Source of the DNA: a bacterium | Lineage (GTDB): Bacteria > Planctomycetota > J058 > JAJDCP01 | Length of the DNA: 17,650 nucleotides | Direction: 5' to 3' | Assembly: GCA_030428695.1 (NCBI GenBank) | Contig: JAUIEM010000203.1 | Span: forward strand, 1-17,650 | Part shown: piece after piece, positions 1-5,955 of the stretch | How the letters are laid out: the number at the start of each line of letters is the position of its first letter | Numbering within the stretch: position 1 is the first letter of the stretch | Notes under the pieces: generated by a model | The model's database searches: none | What the model was told of the DNA's origin: nothing | What the model saw: the letters and a program-made list of their open reading frames with translations, nothing else | Program-made: the position numbers and the translations under genes

Positions 1-1
1 G

Positions 2-592
2 CGCGACCGCCACCTCGACCCCTTGCGGCTCCTGTCCCACCAGCTGTTCCGCAAAGAGGATTCGACCGATGCCCTCGACCGGCTGATCAGCGAGAGCTTC
101 CACGAGACCTCGATCCTCAAGGAGGAGCAGTACAAGCTGCTGACCTTCGTCTCGACCTACTCCGGGCCGGAGATCAAGAGCTTCCTCGACGAGATCCACC
201 ACGCCTTCCCGATGCGTGTGCACCGCCTGTACAACATCTTCAAGGCCGCCCTCGAGCGGCTGTTCGTCCTGCTTCCCCAGGCGCTCTTCCGGGAGGACCG
301 CATCTTCCTGCGGTCGCTGTACCTGTACGGGGACGACCTGCTCGCGGACTACTACGAGGAGACCCTCGAGGAGTTCTGGAACCACGTGTTCGTCGACACG
401 GGCGCGCCCGGGGGGTTCCTCACCGTCGCCGAGTCCTTCCGCGATTCGGGCTTCTACGACCGCGCCTTCGAGGCGACGAAGAAGGCCAAGGTCGCCCTCG
501 AGCCCCGCGACCTGGAGGACCAGAAGATGCGCGCGACCGCCGCGGCCATCGAGAGTCTCGAGCTGTCCCTGTCGCTGCGGGGTAGGAAATGA
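2..592 (+). CDS. Unrecognised helical protein, 5' end outside window
   Basis: The frame is open from base 2 to the TGA at 590-592, so this is the C-terminal 196 residues of a longer protein; the in-frame TTG at 23 has no ribosome binding site and is not a convincing start. I do not recognise the family. The visible part is soluble, rich in charged and aromatic residues and probably almost all alpha-helical, with no membrane segment and no cysteine or metal motif. The stretch around residues 140-165 of the visible part (SFRDSGFYDRAFEATKKAK) has the look of a TPR-like helix pair, but a single unit proves nothing. Its stop codon overlaps the start of the next gene as ATGA (589-592), so the two are very probably co-transcribed and translationally coupled. 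Function unknown. Confidence 0.7.
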   Translation, partial: RDRHLDPLRLLSHQLFRKEDSTDALDRLISESFHETSILKEEQYKLLTFVSTYSGPEIKSFLDEIHHAFPMRVHRLYNIFKAALERLFVLLPQALFREDRIFLRSLYLYGDDLLADYYEETLEEFWNHVFVDTGAPGGFLTVAESFRDSGFYDRAFEATKKAKVALEPRDLEDQKMRATAAAIESLELSLSLRGRK

Positions 593-1443
593 TCCTGTTT
601 GCCAACGGCGCGATGGTCGAACGGGCGACGGTCTCCATCCTCGACCACGGCTTCCTGTTCGGCGACAGCGTCTACGAGACGATGCGCACCTACGCCGGGC
701 GGCCCTTCGCGGTCGAAGAGCACCTCGACCGGCTCGAGTCCTCGGCTCGCCAGATCTCCCTGGCCCTGCCCTGCTCCCGCGAGCAGCTCGCGGCGGAGAT
801 CGACGCGGCGATGGCGGCCTTCCTCTCCGCCGAGCCCGGTCAGGAGGCGAAGATCCGCCTGATCATCACCCGCGGCGAGGGGCCGTTCAGCCTGAGCACC
901 GACGGCTGCGACGACCCGCAGCGCTTCATGATCGTCGCCGCGCTGCCGGTGCCGCCCGAGGACATCCTCGAGCGCGGCCTCAAGCTGCGCATCGTCAAGC
1001 GCATCCGCAACCCCCTCGAGGCGATGTCGCCGAGCATCAAGAGCGGTAACTACCTCAACAACGTGCTCGCCTACATGGAGGCGCGCAAGGGCGGCGCCGA
1101 CGACGCGATCTTCCTCAACCAGCGCGGGCACCTCGCCGAGGGCTCGACCTGCAACCTGTTTTTCGTCAACCGCGGGCTCCTGAAGACGCCGTCGCTGGCC
1201 TGTGGGATCCTGTCCGGGATCACGCGCTCGCAGGTGCTCGAGCTGTGCCGCGAGCACGAGATCGAGTTCGCCGAAGGGAACTACCGGCGCGAGGACCTGC
1301 TCAACGCCGAAGAGGCCTTCATCACCGCGACCACCAAGGGCATCCTGCCCGTCGGCCAGGTCGACGACGCCCCCCTGGAGCACGTCTTCGGGCCGGTGAC
1401 GAAGCGCCTGCACGGCCTGTTCCGCGCCTGGGTGGGGGCCTGA
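589..1443 (+). CDS. Class IV (D-amino acid/branched-chain type) PLP aminotransferase
   Basis: Fold-type IV PLP enzyme of 284 aa, the usual family length (IlvE, D-amino acid aminotransferase, aminodeoxychorismate lyase). The family start is clear: LDHGFLFGDSVYETMRTY at residues 18-35, followed by the HLDRLESSA helix. The PLP-binding lysine is K151 (SIKSGNYLNNVLA), the conserved glutamate that holds the pyridine nitrogen is E184 (LAEGSTCNLFFV), and the phosphate-binding threonines lie in ITATTKGILPV near 245-255. The enzyme is cytoplasmic. The motifs fix the fold but not the substrate: transamination of branched-chain or D-amino acids, or lyase action on aminodeoxychorismate, are all possible. 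The ATG overlaps the preceding stop codon, with GGTAGGAA upstream as ribosome binding site. The next gene starts 25 bp downstream, so it lies inside a four-gene operon. Confidence 0.9.
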   Translation: MILFANGAMVERATVSILDHGFLFGDSVYETMRTYAGRPFAVEEHLDRLESSARQISLALPCSREQLAAEIDAAMAAFLSAEPGQEAKIRLIITRGEGPFSLSTDGCDDPQRFMIVAALPVPPEDILERGLKLRIVKRIRNPLEAMSPSIKSGNYLNNVLAYMEARKGGADDAIFLNQRGHLAEGSTCNLFFVNRGLLKTPSLACGILSGITRSQVLELCREHEIEFAEGNYRREDLLNAEEAFITATTKGILPVGQVDDAPLEHVFGPVTKRLHGLFRAWVGA

Positions 1444-1468
1444 TCCCAGGACCGGACGCGGAGGGGCC

Positions 1469-2974
1469 GTGAACATCCCGCTGCCCGGCTTCCTGATCGG
1501 GAGCTTCTACCACGTCGACCCGGTCCCCGGCGGTCTGCGCGTCGCGCTGCGCCTGCGGGGCTGGATCGAGGTGCTCGTCGGGCTGCTGCGCGTCGTCCTC
1601 CCGCTCGCCCTGCTCGGGCTGATCGCCTGGGGCACGAGGGAGCCCCTCGCCTACGTCATCTGTGCCGCTCTTGGCCTCCTGTTCTGCTCGTGGACCGTCC
1701 CGCTGCTGCGCCACCCCTGGTCCTTCCGCGTCGTCCTCGAGGACGGCGTGGTGCGCGTCGGGGGGCACGAGCTGCGCCGCGAGGACGTCGCCTTTCTCGG
1801 GGTGCTCGCGCGGCCCTTCACCCTCGGGCACACCTACTACGGGCTGACGGTGCTCCGCCGGGGCCAGCCGCCGCTGCTCCTCGCGCGGGACAGCGGACCG
1901 CTGGTGCTCAGCCTGATCGCCTGGGAGATGCGGGGGGCGCTCGGTTTCGCCGCGCCGGAGACGTCCGCCGAGGAGGTGCAGACCCTCGAGGGCTACACGA
2001 TGCGCACCCGGGACGGCCAGTTCGAGGTGCTGCTGACCGACGACCACCTGGAGATGGTGCTGCGCAAGGGCCTGTTCCAGCCGGCGCTGTCCTTCCTCTG
2101 GCTGCTCGGCATCGGCTCGGGCATCGGCTGGGGCCTGCTGACCGGGCGCCCGCAGGTGGCCCTGCTCTTCGTCATCCATCCCTTCCTCCTGGTCCCGAGC
2201 ATCTACGCCATCGCCGTGCTCGTCCGCTTCCCCTTCGACCGGAAGCTGACGATCGGCGCCGACCGCTCGGTCTGCATCGAGACCGGGCTGGCCGTGCTCT
2301 CCCCGAAGGTCGAGGCGTTCACGGCCGCCGACTTCGAGGTGCGGGCGACCGGCACCGGCGACGGCCTCGCCGTCTACGCCCGGCTGCCGCACGGCCGCGG
2401 CGAGCGGCAGCTGTGCGGCACCCGCGGCTCGGCCGGGGTGCAGCGCCTCGCCCGCAGCCTCGAGGCGCTGACCGGGGACGAGGTGCACGGCAACACCGTG
2501 CCGCCGGTCGCGAGCCTGCGCACCGACCTCGACTTCGGCGACCGCGTCGCGCGGCTGTCGCTGCGCCTCTCCGAGGAGGGACCGCGCCTGCGCTGTCGGA
2601 TGACGGGACGCGCGCTCTACGACTCCGCCCGTGAGGTCGCCTGCGGCGTGCTGCCCTGCCTGGCGCTGCCCTGGCTGGTTCCGCTCGCGGTCGGCCTGGT
2701 GCTCGCGGGGCTGCGCAGCCGCTGGCTGCTGCCGCGCTGGTGCTGGGCGCTCGACTGCGAGGACGACGCGCTGGTCCTGCGCCGCGGACAGCAGCGCGTG
2801 CGCCTGCCGCGCGGGCAGGGCGCGCGGCTGGAGCTCGACTACCTGCGCTTCTATCAGGGGGCGCGGCTGGTCGTGCGCGACGGCCGGCGGCGCTTCCCGA
2901 TCGCCCTCGCCGAGCGGGACGCGATCCTCGAGCTGATCGAGCGCGCACTGCGCCCGTGGACCGTGGTCGAGTAG
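1469..2974 (+). CDS. Multi-pass membrane protein of unknown function, apparently repetitive
   Basis: A 501-aa protein starting at GTG 1469 behind GAGGGG. Hydrophobic segments lie at about 33-54, 60-80, 207-224, 228-252 and 388-414 (the last long enough for one or two passes). Between them are beta-rich, arginine-rich soluble blocks at about 84-160, 254-336 and 424-495. Each block ends in a similar pattern: strands with a basic turn, then a leucine/alanine-rich helix. This suggests three cycles of membrane hairpin plus a small PH-like domain. That reading is inference from the pattern, not a recognised family. No catalytic motif or lipobox is visible, and the N-terminus is not a cleavable signal peptide. 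It sits 25 bp after the aminotransferase and 44 bp before the PflX-like gene, so it is probably co-transcribed with them. Confidence 0.75.
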   Translation: MNIPLPGFLIGSFYHVDPVPGGLRVALRLRGWIEVLVGLLRVVLPLALLGLIAWGTREPLAYVICAALGLLFCSWTVPLLRHPWSFRVVLEDGVVRVGGHELRREDVAFLGVLARPFTLGHTYYGLTVLRRGQPPLLLARDSGPLVLSLIAWEMRGALGFAAPETSAEEVQTLEGYTMRTRDGQFEVLLTDDHLEMVLRKGLFQPALSFLWLLGIGSGIGWGLLTGRPQVALLFVIHPFLLVPSIYAIAVLVRFPFDRKLTIGADRSVCIETGLAVLSPKVEAFTAADFEVRATGTGDGLAVYARLPHGRGERQLCGTRGSAGVQRLARSLEALTGDEVHGNTVPPVASLRTDLDFGDRVARLSLRLSEEGPRLRCRMTGRALYDSAREVACGVLPCLALPWLVPLAVGLVLAGLRSRWLLPRWCWALDCEDDALVLRRGQQRVRLPRGQGARLELDYLRFYQGARLVVRDGRRRFPIALAERDAILELIERALRPWTVVE

Positions 2975-3018
2975 CCCGCGCCGCCGGGATGCGCTACGCT
3001 GCGGACAGGAGGTTCCCG

Positions 3019-3981
3019 ATGCCCCGTCTGCCCGCCCCTGCACCCGCCCCCGGCGCGCCGCGCGGCTTCGTGCCCGCGTACCGGGAGCGCTACGCGAGCG
3101 GCCGCCTGCACGCGCAGGTCGAGGAGGCGCTCGCGGCCCTCGGGAGGTGCCGCATCTGCCCGCGGGACTGCGACGTCGACCGGCTCGCGGACGAGACCGG
3201 CATCTGCCACATCGGGCGCCGCGCGATCGTCTCGAGCGCCTTCCCCCACTTCGGGGAGGAGGACTGCCTGCGCGGCCACGCGGGCTCCGGCACGATCTTC
3301 TTCGGGCTGTGCAACCTCAAGTGCGTCTTCTGCCAGAACTGGGACATCAGCCAGAAACAGGCGGGCCAGGCCCTCGACGCCTCCGGCATCGCCCGCGTGA
3401 TGCTGCGCTTGCAAGAGCGCGGCTGCCACAACATCAACTTCGTCAGCCCCGAGCACGTCGTGCCGCAGATGCTCGAGGCGGTGCTGGTCGCCGTCGAGCA
3501 GGGGCTGATGCTGCCGATCGTCTACAACACCAGCGGCTACGACAGCCTGCACAGCCTGCGGCTGCTCGAGGGCGTCGTCGACATCTACATGCCCGACTTC
3601 AAGTTCTGGAAGAGCGCGTCCGCGAAGCGGCTCGCCAAGGCGGAGGACTACCCCGAGGTCGCCCGCCGCGTGATCAAGGCGATGCACGCCCAGGTCGGCG
3701 CCCTCGAGATCGGGCCGGACGGCCTCGCCCGGCGCGGCGTGCTCGTGCGCCATCTGGTGATGCCCGGGCAGACCGACGAGAGCGCGGCGATCTTCGACTT
3801 CCTCGCCCGCGAGGTCTCTCCGCGGACCTACGTCAACGTGATGGGCCAGTACCGCCCCGAGCACAAGACCCGCTTCTACCCCGAGGTGCACCGCCGCCTG
3901 CGCGCCGACGAGCTCGCCGCGGCTTTCGCCGCCGCCGGGCAGGCCGGCCTCGAGAGGCTGGACGAGCGCTGGCAGGCTTGA
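3019..3981 (+). CDS. PflX-type radical SAM protein (pyruvate formate-lyase activase homologue)
   Basis: A 320-aa radical SAM protein of the COG1313/PflX group. The cluster motif CNLKCVFC gives C98, C102 and C105, which hold the [4Fe-4S] that cleaves S-adenosylmethionine. A second set of cysteines lies N-terminal to it (CRICPRDC at 44-51, then C63), a hallmark of this subfamily and possibly a structural metal site. Other family blocks are INFVSPEHVVPQ, the YNTSGYDS segment and VDIYMPDFKFW. ATG 3019 is chosen because ACAGGAGG ends six bases before it; an in-frame ATG at 2989 lacks a site. The family resembles glycyl-radical activating enzymes, but its real substrate is not established. No glycyl-radical enzyme is encoded in this window. 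The stop is immediately followed by the stop of the convergent esterase gene. Confidence 0.9.
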   Translation: MPRLPAPAPAPGAPRGFVPAYRERYASGRLHAQVEEALAALGRCRICPRDCDVDRLADETGICHIGRRAIVSSAFPHFGEEDCLRGHAGSGTIFFGLCNLKCVFCQNWDISQKQAGQALDASGIARVMLRLQERGCHNINFVSPEHVVPQMLEAVLVAVEQGLMLPIVYNTSGYDSLHSLRLLEGVVDIYMPDFKFWKSASAKRLAKAEDYPEVARRVIKAMHAQVGALEIGPDGLARRGVLVRHLVMPGQTDESAAIFDFLAREVSPRTYVNVMGQYRPEHKTRFYPEVHRRLRADELAAAFAAAGQAGLERLDERWQA

Positions 3982-5013
3982 CTACCGGCGCCGGCGGCGC
4001 GGATCCTTGGCGGGCACGGCGTAGAGCCCACGGGCCTCGAGGAAGGCGAAGATGTGCCGCCAGCACTCCCGCGCCTGGCGTCGCCAGATGAAGGCGTAGA
4101 AGGCGTGCACCTCGCCGGGATAGTAGCGCTCGATCGCATCGACCCCGAGGGCGCTGGCGGCCTGGTAGGCGCGGCGGGTGTCGTCGAGGATCGGGTCCTT
4201 GGTGCCGCAGGGGAAGAACATCGCGGGCAGCGGCCGGTCGGGCGCGCGGCCTTCCTCGAGCACGAGCAGCGGGTCGGCCAGGCTCGGCGTGGGGTGCGCC
4301 CCCGGGTCGGGCAGGTAGCCCCGCGAGACCTCCCGGATGCGGTCGTCGATGAACTTCGGCAGCTTGTCCTTCCGCGCCGCGAAGCGCTCGGGCGCGCTGA
4401 CCTGGAGCATGCCGCACACCGCGAGCACCACCTTCGGCACCAGGCCGAGGGCGAAGATCTCTCGCGCCCAGCTCTCCTCGCGGCGGTAGCAGCTCGCCAG
4501 CGCGAGGCTGAGGCAGAGGTTGGCGCCCGCCGATTCCCCCGCGAAGATCAGCCGCTCGAGGTCGCCGCCGTAGTGGGCGGCGTTGCGCTGCAGCCAGCGC
4601 AGGGCGTCGCCGCAGTCGATCACCGCGGCGGGGTAGGGGTGCTCGGGGGCGAGCCGGTAGCTGATGTTGAACACGACGTAGCCGCGCCGGGCGAAGGCCA
4701 GGCCCATCAGCCAGTGGCTGTCCTTCGACAGGATGCGGAAGCCCCCGCCGTGGATGAACAGCACGCACGGAGCCGGACCCGTGCGGCGCCGCGGACGGTA
4801 GACGTCGAGGCGGTGCTCCCGCAGCTCACTGCCGGTGTACGGGATGTCGCGGAGCACCTCGACCCCGTGCCGCGCCGGGCTGGAGCGCGGATGCAGCTTG
4901 CCGAGGGCGGTCAGGCCGTTGAAGAAGGCGCTGATCAGCGCCCGCCCGACGCGCCGGCGCAGCCGCACGGTGAGGGCTGCTTCCTCCTCGGCTTCGTCAA
5001 GCGTCGTCGCCAT
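3982..5013 (-). CDS. Alpha/beta hydrolase, hormone-sensitive-lipase type esterase
   Basis: A 343-aa serine hydrolase. The oxyanion-hole motif HGGGF is at 88-92 and the nucleophile S161 lies in GESAG. The acid is probably D273 (GTKDPILDD) and the histidine H303 (YPGEVHAFYAF), which gives the complete triad and spacing of the HSL/bacterial carboxylesterase family. The expected role is hydrolysis of short- to medium-chain esters in the cytoplasm; the natural substrate cannot be read from sequence. The N-terminal 50 residues are amphipathic (RALISAFFNGLTALGKL) and could be the family's cap helices. The C-terminus ends in an arginine run. The start ATG at 5013 overlaps the end of the upstream 94-aa gene by 17 bp, so the two form an operon. 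Its stop at 3982 abuts the convergent PflX gene without a spacer. Confidence 0.88.
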   Translation of the reverse strand: MATTLDEAEEEAALTVRLRRRVGRALISAFFNGLTALGKLHPRSSPARHGVEVLRDIPYTGSELREHRLDVYRPRRRTGPAPCVLFIHGGGFRILSKDSHWLMGLAFARRGYVVFNISYRLAPEHPYPAAVIDCGDALRWLQRNAAHYGGDLERLIFAGESAGANLCLSLALASCYRREESWAREIFALGLVPKVVLAVCGMLQVSAPERFAARKDKLPKFIDDRIREVSRGYLPDPGAHPTPSLADPLLVLEEGRAPDRPLPAMFFPCGTKDPILDDTRRAYQAASALGVDAIERYYPGEVHAFYAFIWRRQARECWRHIFAFLEARGLYAVPAKDPRRRRR

Positions 5014-5281
5014 CGGCGGCGCCCTCCGCGGCGTCCGTGGCGGCGGGTGGCGGGGGCAGACCGTCGAGCAGGAGCGGGCGGACCTCTCCGGCGTTCGGGC
5101 AGATGTACTCCTCGCCGTTGGCGAGCTGAAAACAGATGGTCAGCGTCGCTTCGGCGGCCTTGCGGAAGCGCCCCATCGGATAGGCGCTCTTGACGATGTG
5201 CGCGCCGTCGCGGGTCTCGCACAGGCTGCCGGCGGGCAGCTCTTCGAGAGTGGTCCAGTCCCCATATCGCCAGGTCGTCAT
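4997..5281 (-). CDS. Small unknown protein (94 aa) upstream of the esterase
   Basis: I do not recognise a family. The first 75 residues look like a compact beta-rich domain (WRYGDWTTLEELPAG, then GAHIVKSAYPMGRFRKAAEATLTICF and NGEEYICPNAGEV). The tail after residue 75 is proline/alanine-rich and acidic, probably disordered. There is no signal peptide or membrane segment, and only three scattered cysteines. The start at ATG 5281 is well supported: GGGAGGAAGGG lies directly upstream and a perfect TATAAT sits about 25 bases upstream. Its last 17 bases overlap the esterase start, so the genes are translationally coupled. It could be a partner or regulator of the esterase, but only gene order suggests that. 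Confidence 0.72.
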   Translation of the reverse strand: MTTWRYGDWTTLEELPAGSLCETRDGAHIVKSAYPMGRFRKAAEATLTICFQLANGEEYICPNAGEVRPLLLDGLPPPPAATDAAEGAADGDDA

Positions 5282-5287
5282 TCCCTT

Positions 5288-5320
5288 CCTCCCTGTAGTG
5301 CATCGATTATAACAGGGAGG
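5288..5320. repeat. 9-bp perfect inverted repeat framing the -10 element (possible operator)
   Basis: CCTCCCTGT at 5288-5296 and ACAGGGAGG at 5312-5320 are perfect inverted copies separated by 15 bp that contain the TATAAT. The downstream arm, read on the minus strand, is also the ribosome binding site of the 94-aa gene. Two readings are possible: a dimer-binding operator over the promoter, or, if transcription starts further upstream, an RNA hairpin that would hide the ribosome binding site. The sequence alone does not decide between them. Confidence 0.5.
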
Positions 5321-5334
5321 CTTCCTCCGGACAG
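5306..5334 (-). promoter_or_regulatory. Sigma70-type promoter for the 94-aa protein/esterase pair
   Basis: On the minus strand a perfect TATAAT occupies 5311-5306. A 17-bp spacer separates it from CTGTCC at 5334-5329, which matches TTGACA at three of six positions. Transcription would begin near 5299, giving a leader of under 20 bases that already contains the strong ribosome binding site. In DNA this GC-rich a perfect -10 next to a well-formed start is unlikely to be chance; the -35 is weak. The overlapping TATAAC on the plus strand (5308-5313) could serve the divergent Lon-N gene. Confidence 0.6.
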
Positions 5335-5372
5335 TGGCTGCCACGGCCCCGCGTGGGAAGCGGAGGAGCGCG

Positions 5373-5933
5373 ATGCCGAGCGAGCTGGACATCTTCCCCC
5401 TGGGCACGACGCTGTTTCCGCTGCAGCCGCTCCCGCTGCAGATCTTCGAGCCGCGCTACCTGGCGATGATCAAGCGCTGCTGCGACGAGCGCAAGAGCTT
5501 CGGCATCTGCGCGATCGAGTCGGGGGCCGAGGTCGGCGCGCCGGCGATTCCCCACAAGCTCGGTTGCGAGGCCCGCATCATCGTGTTCGGCGAGGTCAGC
5601 CCGCAGCTGTACACGATCGCGGTGCTCGGCGGCCGCCGCTTCCGGCTCGAGCGGCTCCTGTGCGAGCAGCCCTCGATCCGCGCGCAGGTCGCCTGGCTCG
5701 ACGACGAGCCCCCCGAGCACGTCAGCGACCCGGCGCTGTTCGGCTACCGCCTGCAGCGCGTGCTCGGGAAGCTCCCCGGCCAGACCATCGAGCTCCCCGA
5801 CCGGCGCGACCAGCAGCTCGCCCTGGCCGGGCAGCTGCTGCGCGGCGTGCCGACCGCGCGCCGCCTCGAGCTGCTCGCGCTGCCGGGGGACGAGCTGTGG
5901 GACGCTGTCAGCGAGGCCCTGGAGGCGTTGTAG
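5373..5933 (+). CDS. Lon N-terminal (substrate-binding) domain protein, stand-alone
   Basis: A 186-aa protein consisting only of the domain that opens Lon proteases. The signature FPLGTTLFPLQPLPLQIFEPRYL (residues 8-30) is diagnostic, followed by IVFGEVSPQLYTIAVLGGRRFRLE near 70-93 and a helical C-terminal part. There is no AAA+ or protease domain, so it cannot be a Lon protease. Stand-alone members are widespread, cytoplasmic and thought to bind protein or peptide, with no settled role. ATG 5373 has GCGGAGGAG just upstream; earlier in-frame codons lack a site. It is transcribed away from the 94-aa/esterase pair across a 91-bp shared control region and converges on the histidine kinase gene 22 bp downstream. 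Confidence 0.9.
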   Translation: MPSELDIFPLGTTLFPLQPLPLQIFEPRYLAMIKRCCDERKSFGICAIESGAEVGAPAIPHKLGCEARIIVFGEVSPQLYTIAVLGGRRFRLERLLCEQPSIRAQVAWLDDEPPEHVSDPALFGYRLQRVLGKLPGQTIELPDRRDQQLALAGQLLRGVPTARRLELLALPGDELWDAVSEALEAL

Positions 5934-5935
5934 GA

Positions 5936-5948
5936 GGACGGAGCGTCC
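5936..5948. terminator. Short hairpin between convergent genes, possible weak bidirectional terminator
   Basis: GGACG (5936-5940), loop GAG and CGTCC (5944-5948) form a perfect five-base-pair stem. It fills half of the 22-bp gap between the convergent Lon-N and histidine kinase stops. There is no T-tract on either strand, so intrinsic termination would be weak. The position is the main support. Confidence 0.3.
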
Positions 5949-5955
5949 GGCGGGC

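Noticed and set aside
2989..3018. Upstream ATG at 2989 as the PflX start
   Set aside because: No ribosome binding site before it, whereas ACAGGAGG stands at the right distance before ATG 3019; the ten extra residues match nothing in the family.
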